Source of the DNA: Anseranas semipalmata
Lineage: Eukaryota; Chordata; Aves; Anseriformes; Anseranatidae
DNA: 64,000 nt
Reading direction: 5' to 3'
NCBI GenBank assembly: GCA_013399115.1
Contig: VXAA01000959.1
Location: forward strand, 270,295-334,294
The notes beneath the pieces were generated by a model. That model did not search any database and was not told the DNA's origin. It was given only the letters and a program-made list of their open reading frames with translations. A program made the position numbers and the translations under genes. Within the stretch, counting starts at the first letter, position 1, and the number at the start of each line of letters is the position of its first letter. Shown piece after piece: positions 55,101 to 61,400 of the stretch.

Positions 55101-58100
55101 CTGCCCCGCAGCCGCTGGCAGTGGAGCGCAGCTGGCGGGCGCGAGCCCTGTGCAGCACTGGCTGGGGAGAGCCAATGAGCGAGGCGAGCACGGCCTGCAC
55201 GGCGCGGCCCTGGGCTGCCCGGGCGTGCTGCAGGTATCAGGTAGCGCAAGGCGCAGCGGTGGTTTTCGTCATGCAGCGCGGCGCGGGCTGAGGTTGCTAT
55301 ATAGGCAGGGTAAATTTACAATTGCCAATAATGCCAATTTTTCCTTACGTTTCAGAACACGGGAACCTGAAACATGAGGTAAGGATTCATTTTCATGTGA
55401 TGTTTGCTTTGTTGATGACATTATTTACTCTGTGCATGTGCTGTTGGAACAGGTATGTTTTCTTCCGCATTTAATAATGTATTTCTTTAGAATGGTGGAA
55501 AATAGTTATTAAATACAAATGTACTATGGTCAAAGTGTGTGTCAACTTTCAGCTGATATGGCTTAACGTTGAGAACACTGGAAGGGGGCGGGAATGTATT
55601 TTTTTTTTAAGTTACAAAAAAAACCCCTTTACTTCACAGCTGATGTCTAGTTCTTCAGTGTTGCTGGACCAAATTTGGCAGTAGAGTTAAAACTACTCTT
55701 ATTAAACAGCCAGTTCTGTCACAGTGATGTGCTAGTGTACAAGTCTGTGCTTCTTCACAGGCTTCTTCACAGGCAGTGAAGAATTGGCAGGGCAGTTCTT
55801 GCCTCTTTATTTAAATACGCTTTTGTCAGAGTTTAGTGGTTATGGAATTTACGTAATTTTGAGAGAATGGTAAAATGGACACAGTGGTATATGTAGTGTA
55901 CCTTGACTTAAATTCAAGAACACTGCAAGTTATACTGGGTTATGTTCTTGCCAGTTACTGGTGCCTTTCCACTGAAGGGCGTAGCTGTTAATTTTTGTCT
56001 GCCAATTCTGACAAAAGAAAGGCAGCACTGTAAATGTTAGGGTATAATAGTTTCTGGCATCTCTTTTACATCAGAAGTTTATGGTAATTTAGCCTCTTCA
56101 GTGACACACTGATTATGAACAATGTATGAGCAAGTATGCTCCTTCTTTATATAAACACACATGTTTTGGTGCTATCTGTAACGGAATTGAGAGGATGTTA
56201 TGGCTGACGTGACTGGCATAGAGGGGTTCATGGTTGGTCACACTGGGCTGACTCCCTCTGTGTGCTCCTACACTTGAGCTGCTGTGGTGTTGCTGCCCCC
56301 CCAGATGGCGGCAAGAGCCGCCGGGGAGGGGAGCCCCAGCACCTGGCATGTTCTGTGGCTGTGGGCCTGGGCTGCGGCAGGCCAGGGGCTGCAGTGGGCA
56401 CCAGCTTTCACAGCTGGGCTTTCTGGGATCCGGCAGGGAGAGGACAGGGTGGCCTGGGAGGAGCCCTGAGTGAGGAGAGGGGTGATGGGGCTGCGTTACC
56501 ACAACAGCCTGTGCTCATGGCCCTGCAGTCTGCCTGTGTGCCCCCGAAATGGCTGCCTCCTGCCTTCCTTGTGGTTCCCTCAGCTGGAGTCTCGCCAGCT
56601 GTACCTCCGGCCACCTGCTGCCATGTCTTTAATGTCTCTGCCTAGAAATGTCTGCTAAGTAAGAACACTTTTAAATATGAAAATTATAGCATGGTCTGTT
56701 AGCTTAACTCTCCTGGTACTGCAGCTGACAGACGGCATTGGGAAGCCACGAACAGATGGCTTACTGCACCTTGTGGGCCATGTTGCAAAGTATGTAAAGC
56801 TAAATAAGGTTAACATAGGTGGCCAGATGAAGAAAATATGTATCCTAATTGTAGCTGATCCAACCTGACCTGAAGCTTCTCACCCCCAGTGTGATTCTGA
56901 AATCTTTTTTTTGTAAAGAAGAAACAGCTTCCTTTCCAGAGCTATTGATTTGGTATTGGCTATTGAATTGAGCCAAAATGTCAGTTCTTTCCTTCTTAAT
57001 AAATTGCCTGTTTTAATTCTTTCTGTGCAGAAGGAAATTTAACTATAAATTAGAATTTGGTTTTGGGAAAGATGGATTTATTTCATACCACTAACAAAAT
57101 GTACTGGTACTGCAGTATATTTAAAGGTACAGAGCATGTTTTCATACAGCTCAAGAATTTTCCTTACAATCATTTTCCACCTGGTGCTTAGGTATATGTG
57201 ACTTGTGTTATCACAGAATTACTGTTTTTTTTCAGTTCAGTTAAATGTCTATCTTCTTTCATACTTGCTTTTTTCCTTTCCCTCTCATGTGCAAATCTGT
57301 ATTAATCCTTAGAAGTAATACCACCTCTTTTTAAAAAATTGAGTCAGATATAGTTGAGCCTTTTGTTCATATTTTGTAACTTTACCTTCACTTCTTGCAG
57401 CAGTAATTTACAATTTTCTTCTTTCCACTGCAGCTGAAACAAAGTTTGCCTCCTTTCTTTGATTAGAGTTGTGAGGTATAGACCAAATAAGTCCAAAGAC
57501 AAGTCTGAAAGCTGTTTTTAAACCAAGCTTCAGCTTGCTATAGGGTTTAGTAATTTGGTTGTGCCTCAGGTTACTGCTTTCTGGCTTGCCTCAGTGTGTG
57601 TCCTGCATCAGCTTATATCAGCTGCAAGTAAATTGGAGCAACCTAATTGTTCCCTTTGTTATGCAACATGCTTTCCCCTGCTTGGTTTGATTAAAAAATA
57701 ATAAAATAAATGCATGAACCTTCATGCAAGATAGCAGTTGAAACAAGTTTGCAAAAGTAGATGACTAGTTCACAGACATGCCTTATTTCGCTCTGAAGTT
57801 CGCGCGCGCGCTCACACACACATATATATATGTATATATATAAACACATGCACAAAATAAAACAACCCCAGCATTTAAAACAAAAGTCTCAATCTTGTCA
57901 GTGTTGCTGATTTTACGCAGCTCTAGTTATCCAAATCTATAAGAAAGAGGGAGAGGAGTTACTAAACACATTTAAGTGCTTGCTCAGAACATTAAGAATT
58001 TTCAGGGAAATTCTTAAGTACAGAGTAGCAACAGTGAAAGTTTCTACTCTATTAAAGCAAGAGAAGCAGCCTCAGTACTTCTGTGTTTATGGACATTATC

Positions 58101-58453
58101 TGGGGAAGATGATTTCAAATTGTTTATTTTTCTACTATCATATTTATAAATGATTAAATAAACCTTCTGTAGACTGAGAGTATTTTGAGGAAAAAATGGG
58201 ATGTAAGAATAAACTTTATACATTACTAAGAATAATTCTCAAAGTATGATATTTCTACCAGATAAAGACAATTGTGGTGATAGTGGTGGGGGGAAATAAC
58301 TTAAGATAACCATCTTTGCCTAGTAGATTGTGGGAATGAAAGGAGTGTAATATGCCTTCGTGAAAACAAGTTTATTCATATCCTTGATTTGTATTTTTGC
58401 TATACAGAAACGAACAAATGGAATTAGAAGAAACTCCAGACACGTGGACCCAG
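7054..58453 (+). CDS. VAV3: VAV3, internal part of the gene (17 spliced exons)
   Basis: Rho-family guanine nucleotide exchange factor that couples tyrosine-kinase receptors to Rac/Rho activation at the membrane. Coding segments: 7054-7112, 8081-8146, 10864-10972, 15000-15092, 15194-15262, 18498-18601, 20875-20974, 22329-22424, 24040-24108, 26520-26606, 27084-27169, 27540-27672, 27982-28091, 45209-45310, 47829-47929, 55356-55378, 58408-58453. Every intron is GT-AG, and the phases join into one open frame of about 484 codons without a stop. Order: CH tail, acidic tyrosine segment, DH, PH, C1, linker. VAV3 is preferred over VAV1 or VAV2 because of near-identity to recalled human VAV3 in many exons, for example the [16 protein letters not shown] stretch. 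The 5' CH exons and the 3' SH3-SH2-SH3 exons are outside the window, so the gene is cut at both ends, not broken. No frameshift or premature stop was seen. Confidence 0.96.
7515..7577. repeat. A/C-rich low-complexity tract
   Basis: CAAAACAAAAAG, then CAACCAACC and CCAACCAAACC units, in the short intron between e1 and e2. Confidence 0.7.
7864..7911. repeat. (TA)n-rich tract
   Basis: Imperfect TATA repeats interrupted by TT and CAAC, about 170 bases before e2. Confidence 0.8.
8081..8146 (+). CDS. VAV3: VAV3 exon e2: acidic segment, first regulatory tyrosine
   Basis: Twenty-one whole codons flanked by split codons. It reads PFPTEES, then an Asp/Glu-rich run, then VYKGLPDLI. The tyrosine in D-V-Y-K-G-L-P corresponds to human Y141, the first of three phosphorylated tyrosines in the autoinhibitory acidic region. 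The acceptor is TATAG at 8076-8080. The donor is GTATGT at 8147; the coding part ends with GA, and the T opening e3 completes an aspartate. Confidence 0.93.
8147..10863. other. VAV3: VAV3 intron e2-e3
   Basis: 2.7 kb without recognisable repeats, RNA genes or coding sequence. Ends in a T-rich acceptor tract. Confidence 0.75.
10864..10972 (+). CDS. VAV3: VAV3 exon e3: acidic autoinhibitory segment with two regulatory tyrosines
   Basis: Thirty-six codons after the split aspartate. The sequence is strongly acidic and contains [10 protein letters not shown] and G-E-V-Y-E-D-L-M. These correspond to human Y160 and Y173. In Vav proteins the second helix (…YEDLM…) plugs the active site of the DH domain until Src/Syk-family kinases phosphorylate the tyrosine. 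All key residues are kept, so the bird protein should be regulated like the mammalian one (inference). Splice sites are CAG at 10861-10863 and GTATGT at 10973; the exon ends in phase 0. Confidence 0.95.
10973..14999. other. VAV3: VAV3 intron e3-e4
   Basis: 4 kb, AT-rich. No repeat family recognised. Open frames up to 100 codons (for example 13949-14251) look like chance. Confidence 0.75.
15000..15092 (+). CDS. VAV3: VAV3 exon e4: start of DH (RhoGEF) domain
   Basis: Thirty-one codons in phase 0. The middle reads [21 protein letters not shown], the first conserved helix (CR1 block) of the Dbl-homology domain, whose glutamate contacts switch I of the GTPase. It is identical here to recalled human VAV3 after the first few residues (KYTEND here, KCPEND in human). 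The acceptor is TTGCAG and the donor GTAAGC. It is separated from e5 by an intron of only 101 bp, the shortest in the window. Confidence 0.95.
15194..15262 (+). CDS. VAV3: VAV3 exon e5: DH domain
   Basis: Twenty-three codons, phase 0 at both ends, encoding [23 protein letters not shown], a DH helix and the following loop. The first residue is phenylalanine where I recall tyrosine in human, a conservative change. The acceptor is CTTGCAG and the donor GTGAGT. The phase-0 borders mean skipping it would keep the frame but break the DH fold. Confidence 0.94.
15263..18497. other. VAV3: VAV3 intron e5-e6
   Basis: 3.2 kb. It holds a 9-bp-arm palindrome at 16491-16510 and a TATA/CATA-rich, low-complexity stretch at about 17055-17400. 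A segment near 15980-16010 loosely resembles an hAT transposon end but is not supported further. Confidence 0.75.
18498..18601 (+). CDS. VAV3: VAV3 exon e6: DH domain
   Basis: Thirty-four codons plus two bases, starting [10 protein letters not shown] and ending N-Q-N-type loop followed by Y-Q-I-F-I-N-Y-K-E-(R). This is the central DH region. The acceptor is the slightly unusual TTTCAAG (AAG rather than CAG or TAG). The donor is GTAAGA. The terminal arginine is split AG|A with e7. Several conservative differences from human lie in the first half (I for L, S for N, D for E). Confidence 0.93.
18843..19097 (+). mobile_element. CR1 LINE 3' end fragment
   Basis: A 5'-truncated CR1 copy in the intron between e6 and e7. 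It shows the avian CR1 3' segment almost intact: CCAGGGGAGGTTTAGATTG, then AACAGGCTGCCCAGG, GGTGGAGTCCCTGTCCCTGGAGG, GTTGGACTTGATGATCTTG and TCTTTTCCAACCTAGATGATTC, ending at the ATTCTAT terminus. On the sense strand these encode the end of the reverse-transcriptase ORF and the 3' UTR. A small insertion around 18900 is the main departure from the usual sequence. Confidence 0.92.
19249..19276. repeat. (AT)n microsatellite with an unknown base
   Basis: An AT dinucleotide run with one N at 19262, directly after the CR1 copy. The N suggests an assembly uncertainty in the repeat length. Confidence 0.9.
20875..20974 (+). CDS. VAV3: VAV3 exon e7: DH domain
   Basis: Completes the split arginine and continues [16 protein letters not shown], then [13 protein letters not shown]. 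This part of the DH domain is close to human VAV3, which I recall with S-G-V-E-S-A-I-S-S-L-D-Y. The acceptor is TTTAG at 20870-20874 and the donor is GTATCA, a weaker match at the last positions. Phase 0 at its end. Confidence 0.93.
20975..22328. other. VAV3: VAV3 intron e7-e8
   Basis: 1.35 kb, more than half of it the antisense CR1 relic at 21271-22030. A short GT run lies just inside the donor (about 20995-21006). Confidence 0.8.
21271..22030 (-). mobile_element. Degenerate CR1 LINE relic with reverse-transcriptase remnants
   Basis: Read on the minus strand, it keeps ordered pieces of the CR1 ORF2 product. There is a Y-R-P-V-S-L motif at 21958-21975, then [12 protein letters not shown], then S-K-S-T-D-N-T-R-L at 21513-21539 where active copies have the F-A-D-D-T-K-L catalytic box, then a K-V-L-H-V-G stretch. 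The terminal ATTCTAC-AATTCTATG-like end lies at 21271-21290. The catalytic aspartate pair is altered and the frame is broken several times, so the copy is dead. It lies in the intron between e7 and e8, opposite to the gene. Confidence 0.82.
22329..22424 (+). CDS. VAV3: VAV3 exon e8: DH domain core (CR3 block)
   Basis: Thirty-two codons, phase 0 to phase 0. It contains [22 protein letters not shown], the most conserved helix of Dbl-homology domains, which packs against the GTPase switch regions. It appears identical to human VAV3 over the whole exon. The acceptor is ACTAG and the donor GTATTT. Confidence 0.96.
22425..24039. other. VAV3: VAV3 intron e8-e9
   Basis: 1.6 kb, AT-rich. A 119-codon open frame at 22496-22855 shows no recognisable motif and is probably chance. 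Confidence 0.75.
24040..24108 (+). CDS. VAV3: VAV3 exon e9: DH domain
   Basis: Twenty-three codons, phase 0 to phase 0: E-L-V-K-H-T, a D-P-M-E-K turn, then [11 protein letters not shown]. It differs from recalled human sequence only by M for T after DP. The acceptor is CAACAG and the donor is the strong GTAAGT. Part of the DH six-helix bundle after the CR3 helix. Confidence 0.95.
24109..26519. other. VAV3: VAV3 intron e9-e10
   Basis: 2.4 kb with two strong inverted repeats: 24718-24739 (overlapping a CACGTG E-box at 24735-24740) and the overlapping pair at 25214-25242. No coding sequence. Confidence 0.75.
26520..26606 (+). CDS. VAV3: VAV3 exon e10: DH C-terminal helix and DH-PH linker
   Basis: Twenty-nine codons, phase 0 to phase 0: [19 protein letters not shown], then [10 protein letters not shown]. 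This is the long last helix of the DH domain leading into the PH domain. Only K-to-R distinguishes it from recalled human sequence. Acceptor CTCTAG, donor GTATGT. Confidence 0.95.
27084..27169 (+). CDS. VAV3: VAV3 exon e11: start of PH domain
   Basis: Twenty-eight codons plus two bases. It opens with [10 protein letters not shown], the least human-like part of the window's coding sequence (recalled human NQPVLLFGRP), and continues [13 protein letters not shown], the first PH strands. Acceptor TTTCAG, donor GTGATG. The final arginine is split AG|G with e12. Confidence 0.93.
27540..27672 (+). CDS. VAV3: VAV3 exon e12: PH domain
   Basis: Forty-four codons after the split arginine, the longest exon in the window. 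It reads [30 protein letters not shown] PH strands (given here in outline), then [11 protein letters not shown]. Vav PH domains bind phosphoinositides and the adjacent C1. Acceptor TTGTAG, donor GTAAAT, phase 0 end. Confidence 0.95.
27982..28091 (+). CDS. VAV3: VAV3 exon e13: end of PH domain
   Basis: Thirty-six codons plus two bases: W-S-Y-G-F-Y-L-I-H, then [22 protein letters not shown]. The last part is the C-terminal PH helix with its invariant tryptophan. Acceptor ATGCAG, donor GTAAGT. The split leucine CT|G is completed 17 kb away in e14. Confidence 0.95.
29679..29712. repeat. 17-bp tandem duplication in a GC-richer block
   Basis: GGTGGCTTGCTGCTGCC occurs twice exactly, at 29679-29695 and 29696-29712, followed by a partial third unit. 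It sits in a GC-richer stretch of about 29500-29960 within the long intron. Confidence 0.85.
32403..32429. repeat. T8-A19 homopolymer junction
   Basis: Eight T followed by nineteen A. The T and A runs can pair as a perfect hairpin; the A run is also a possible retroposon tail without a recognisable body. Confidence 0.85.
33126..33240 (-). mobile_element. CR1 LINE 3' fragment
   Basis: On the + strand it reads TTTAGGTTGGAAAGGG, then GAGATTGTCTACTTCAGTC and CTCCTGCCCAGAGCAGGG, the reverse complement of the common CR1 3' end. Short, old copy in the 17 kb intron. Boundaries are approximate; no target duplication was recognised. Confidence 0.75.
36915..37017. repeat. Composite (CA)n, 19-bp tandem, C-run and (AAAAAC)n tract
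   Basis: A (CA)n run at 36915-36936 leads into a 19-bp unit present twice exactly (36932-36950 and 36951-36969: ACACAAAAACCAAGCAACC). Then come a run of C (from 36968), a run of A, and AAAAAC repeats. Confidence 0.9.
44869..44945 (-). mobile_element. Possible old CR1 3' end fragment
   Basis: CATAGAATCACACAATATTATG is like the reverse complement of the CR1 terminal repeat, followed by TTGAGGCCAAATCCTGCTCC, which loosely fits the adjacent 3' UTR. Heavily diverged; it lies about 260 bases before e14. Confidence 0.45.
45209..45310 (+). CDS. VAV3: VAV3 exon e14: first half of C1 zinc finger
   Basis: Completes the split leucine, then [20 protein letters not shown] and [10 protein letters not shown]. 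The histidine of F-H-E-F and the two cysteines of C-K-V-C are spaced H-x12-C-x2-C, as expected for a C1 domain. Vav C1 domains are atypical: they stabilise the DH-PH unit and do not bind diacylglycerol (family knowledge). Acceptor TTTTAG, donor GTAAGA. The exon ends inside an arginine codon. Confidence 0.95.
45311..47828. other. VAV3: VAV3 intron e14-e15
   Basis: 2.5 kb splitting the C1 domain. Only short homopolymers (a G run after A at about 46806-46824) were seen. Confidence 0.75.
47829..47929 (+). CDS. VAV3: VAV3 exon e15: second half of C1 zinc finger
   Basis: After the split arginine it reads [27 protein letters not shown]. With e14 this completes the zinc ligands: C-x13-C-x2-C-x4-H-x2-C-x6-C. 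All ligands are intact. The preferred donor is GTAAGT at 47930, leaving one G that joins AA of e16 as glutamate. A second GT lies three bases upstream (47927); using it would remove one glycine and keep the frame. Acceptor TTACAG. Confidence 0.95.
48300..48960 (+). mobile_element. Possible ancient L2-like LINE relic
   Basis: A long pyrimidine-rich, purine-poor strand in the intron after e15. Pieces resemble the L2 3' region on this strand: ATTTGACCTCTTCC, GATGTCTCCCACTGC and ATTTTTGACTCTTCCCTCTG in the expected order. Similarity is by eye and patchy; it could also be simple CT-rich sequence. Confidence 0.3.
53229..53258. repeat. (TA)n(T)n tract
   Basis: TATATA run followed by a T homopolymer in the intron before e16. 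Confidence 0.85.
53831..53889. repeat. 29/30-bp tandem duplication
   Basis: The unit starting ATTAAACATAGGCCATTC at 53831-53859 is repeated at 53860-53889 with one C-to-T change and one extra A in the A run, then followed by an A/C-rich tail. Confidence 0.9.
55079..55303 (+). promoter_or_regulatory. VAV3: CpG-rich internal promoter candidate for VAV3.1
   Basis: About 210 bases, sharply GC-rich within an AT-rich intron, with more than 20 CpG dinucleotides by eye. It contains a CCAAT box on the + strand (55172-55176, context GAGAGCCAATGAGCG, a good NF-Y match) and TATATA at 55298-55303. It ends about 30 bases before the candidate VAV3.1 start codon at 55331. If the TATATA set the start site, the leader would be only a few bases, so initiation inside the island is more likely and the TATATA may be incidental. 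Orientation is inferred from the downstream coding start. Confidence 0.65.
55331..55378 (+). CDS. VAV3: Alternative first coding exon of the short isoform VAV3.1 (exon e16 extended upstream)
   Basis: Reading e16's frame back through its acceptor gives an open frame from 55292 (an in-frame TGA is at 55289-55291). Its first ATG is at 55331 and has A at -3. The encoded start is M-P-I-F-P-Y-V-S, then E-H-G-N-L-K-H-E. From memory, human VAV3.1 starts M-P-I-F-T-F-L-S before the shared E-Q-G. Eight unique residues plus human residues 569-847 gives 287, the isoform length I recall. The product would lack CH, DH, PH and C1 and keep the linker and SH3-SH2-SH3 region, acting as an adaptor without exchange activity. 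A CpG-rich promoter candidate lies immediately upstream. Transcription is inferred, not seen. Confidence 0.75.
55356..55378 (+). CDS. VAV3: VAV3 exon e16: linker micro-exon
   Basis: A 23-base exon: AA completes the glutamate from e15, then H-G-N-L-K-H-E. The human counterpart as I recall it is Q-G-T-L-K-L-P-E, so the exon is moderately conserved and has exactly the same length. The acceptor TTTCAG follows a pyrimidine tract (TTTTTCCTTACG) and the donor is GTAAGG. It is the splice junction before which the isoform VAV3.1 starts; see the alternative first exon at 55331-55378. Confidence 0.88.
55749..55783. repeat. 12-bp tandem duplication with adjoining hairpin
   Basis: GCTTCTTCACAG is present twice (55749-55760 and 55761-55772). 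TTCTTCAC at 55763-55770 then pairs with GTGAAGAA at 55776-55783 over a 5-base loop. Confidence 0.85.
57801..57842. repeat. Alternating purine-pyrimidine tract (CG)5-(CA)n-(TA)n
   Basis: CGCGCGCGCG at 57801-57810, then a (CA)n run and a (TA)n run with one TG step. It is almost uninterrupted alternation except at CT (57811-57812). Such tracts favour Z-DNA, especially the CG part. Confidence 0.88.
58408..58453 (+). CDS. VAV3: VAV3 exon e17: basic linker before the first SH3
   Basis: Fifteen codons plus one base: [15 protein letters not shown](G). This corresponds to recalled human K-R-T-N-G-L-R-R-T-P-K-Q-V-D-P-G, a basic stretch next to the C1 domain. Acceptor TATACAG, donor GTTTGT (a weaker donor). 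The next exon expected (LPKMQVIRNY…, first SH3) was not found before 64000, so the following intron runs past the window. Confidence 0.93.
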
Positions 58454-61400
58454 GTTTGTCATGACTTTTTAATAGTTAAATATTAAAGAAGAAGAGCAAG
58501 AAAACTGTAACTCACTTTATCAAGTTGCATTATGATCGCTATTGTAGTGTATGCAACATTGAGAACTTTATTGCTGAAGTCGTGAAGGTATAGAGCAATT
58601 GCTCTGTCAGTGATTTCAAAGATAGGATCTAATTTTTTTTGTTTTCTTTAAGCAGTGCTTCAGTTCTGTCTGAACAATGAAATGCCTCTGGGCTTTTGGT
58701 TAACTTGACACACCCTGCTGTACTCTGCGATTTTAAAAAGAAAGTGATGAAAAGCAGACAGTTGCTTACAAAGCTTAGGTTCGGATCTGCAGAGTTGTGG
58801 GTATTCTCAGCTCTCTTAACTAGACGAGAGCTCAGTGCTTAGTTGTATTGGATATGAGTTGCTCTTCTAAAAGACATATAAACCAATTGCAGTTTAATGT
58901 AGAATTTAAAAGTGGTTTTACTTTTTGTTAGTTTATAATAGATATTTTTGTGGAATCATGGCAGCAGCAACCCTTAAGAAAATTAAATGCCTATAGACCG
59001 TGTACTCAAGAGGGTGAATGTTTCCTCTGGAGACCCATTATGTGCCTGAATAAAATACGCAATGATTTTTGGTGTAACTGTGTGATATTTTCAGTATCAT
59101 TTTTTTTTACAGTAATTACATTTCTGTCCTTTATAGGTTTCTTGTATGGTGTAATTACTGAAGATTTGTTATGCAGATATTATTTGGAAAAAAACTAAGC
59201 TGTAGATTATTAAAGATTTCTAGGTCTGGACACCTGAGAATAGTTGGAGTCAAACATTAAACAGAAGGGTAACTTGATACCACATTATAGCCTGCCAGAG
59301 CTAAGCACTTTTTCAAAAGTAAGAATGCTGGTTGTGCCACTAGTGTTGCAGCTGCCTTGGCTTGGAAAGTCTAAATGTCGTAACTAGCTGAAGCAGACCA
59401 CACCTTTCTTACGCACATAGCTTTGAGGTGTTTTGGAACATGTATTGTCACTTTGTTCCCTCTATTTTTTTTGAAAAAAAAAGCTTCACGATGCCCTAAG
59501 TTGTTCTGTGTGTTGTTGACTGAAATTATTAAAGAAAAATGAGCACCTGGTAACTCTAAAACTATACTAAGAATATCAAGGAAATAATTTGGAAGAGGAT
59601 GAGAATACATCTTCCAAGCAGGACTGAGTTCTTCCCCATTCAGTCATATATATTACTGTGAACCATAATGTATGCTTGTAGAATAGTCTGTATTGGTCCA
59701 GATCTTTAAACATAGCTGTCTAATATTAGGCTTTGAAAAGGTTAAGTAATTTTGTCTTTGAGAAATGTTCAAATATACTGGTGGTTTTATTTGCTGTTGA
59801 AGTCTGGTAGAAGTATTTACATGATCTTTACATACAAGGATACTTTTTAATTAGCTTTTATTGAAGACTAAGTACTATTCCAGTCACTGGGGTCATTGGA
59901 TTAAATAGATGCTTAAGAGCTTTATGAAACAAATGCCTGAATTATGGGTTTGCTCCTCCCTGTCCCTTTACCTATATAGAATAGTGCTTTGGGTTGTTGG
60001 AGGTAGTCTTACCGAGTCAAGTTCTTGGTCCTGAGTTTACTTCTTGAAGCCAATAGAAATGCAAAACATCTTAATTATGTTTACTTCATTGGAGATACTG
60101 TTGCAGACGACTCTTACAGAATTGCTTCTGACATTACGTACTAATTATTGCATACTAATGCTCCAATGTATACTTTGACAGTTTTCAAATGAAGTGAACT
60201 TTATTTGCATTTTGTCAGCATATGCATTCTGAGTCTTGCTATAACTTGGTGGAGATAACAAAGACGTGGATGTCTTTGGTAATCTCTTGGCATCTCCTTT
60301 GAATATTCTAAATAATACTACTCTTCAGATATCACGTTGCCTTGAGAGACAGAAGATGCCATCCAGAGAGCAGCACTTTTAAAAGATCAGGTGTTTTGGG
60401 CATACATTACTGCATAGGTCCTAAGATCTTTTCAAGATGACTGGCGTATAAATCTCTGGAAATCTTAGCACCATGGTGATCTTTTTGCTGAGATCAGTAG
60501 TCAGTCAGAGATACTGTTTAAGTCTTAATGTGCAGTCTTAGTATTATTGCTATATTATATATATTTAAAGAGAAAAGTTCATTGCTCAGACTGGTGTCTG
60601 TGTAAGAGGTTTAACATGCTGCTGTTACCCATATTTCATGTTATGGTACTGAAGCATCAATACCAATTTAGGAAAGTAGGCATTTGCTGTGAATCAGTTG
60701 CAGGCACCTGCAGTGTCTAAATATGATGGAATTTATCAGCAGTAAGTAAAATTACTGTGGGCTGCAAGTATTTTTGCACAATCTTTTCAACATCATGTTG
60801 TTGTCTGGTATCTTTCTGCTTTTGTCTTAATGAATAATGAATGTAGGAGGCTTGGCATAGTAAAGTTGATGTGTTACGGTTGTCTTTTTAGGTTTGTTAT
60901 AGACAAATTCAGCTATTACTGACACCACTTAGCCCTGAATGGGGGAAAAAAAAAAACACCTTTGAGAAGTACTGTGAGTAGAAAGATGATGTGAAAGAGC
61001 AGTTGTTAATGTGAGGATAGTGGGTTAAAATATCTCTTATCTTCTGCTGGTAAAGCTTCTTGATGGAAGAACCATCTAGCTGAAGTACCCTCAAAGCAAT
61101 AAATTGTTGATGGCCATTTCATTTGTTTTTGTTTGAAGGTTGGTTACAAGTGGTAGTTTCCTCTTTATTTGCTTTTTCTTTGTGTTGAATAATAAGGAAA
61201 GGTAGAAGGAATAGTGAGTAATGGATGGGAAAGCAGAGAAATTCCTTGGAAATGAAAGAGCTGTGAGAAAAGAAATATGTTCAGAAACAGTGCAGATGGA
61301 GAACAAATTGGAAAGCAAAAGAAAATGTCTCTTCTGTATGCTGTGTGTAATGACTTCACCATGTGGTCCAGTTGTACATGGCTTTCTGAACTGGTCCATC

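Larger units (their letters stand above)
47930..55355. other. VAV3: VAV3 intron e15-e16
   Basis: 7.4 kb. It holds the possible L2-like relic (48300-48960), a (TA)n(T)n tract, the 29/30-bp tandem duplication at 53831-53889 and, at its 3' end, the CpG-rich promoter candidate for VAV3.1. Confidence 0.8.
55379..58407. other. VAV3: VAV3 intron e16-e17
   Basis: 3 kb. It contains the short tandem/hairpin at 55749-55783, a GC-rich block at about 56220-56650 with a YY1-like ATGGCGGC at 56305-56312, and the Z-DNA-prone tract at 57801-57842. Confidence 0.75.

Noticed and set aside
54816..55249. Two minus-strand open frames (119 and 126 codons) over the island
   Set aside because: Composition-driven shadows of the GC-rich region with no recognisable motif.
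55298..55303. TATATA as the TATA box of VAV3.1
   Set aside because: It would place the start site within a few bases of the ATG at 55331. Possible but not supported over initiation in the island.
55078..55377. 99-codon + strand open frame across the CpG island
   Set aside because: It reads e16 in the wrong frame and is open mainly because the sequence is GC-rich. At most it could act as an upstream frame of the short transcript.
56113..56645. Overlapping long frames on both strands (127-129 codons)
   Set aside because: Both strands are open in several frames because of GC-rich composition, which is a typical artefact.
56677..56868. 63-codon frame starting with a signal-peptide-like segment
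   Set aside because: Hydrophobic start alone is weak evidence; no promoter, no family and a single short frame in an intron.
60940..60960. A run near 60948-60957 as a retrogene tail
   Set aside because: No upstream body resembling a processed transcript and no flanking duplication.
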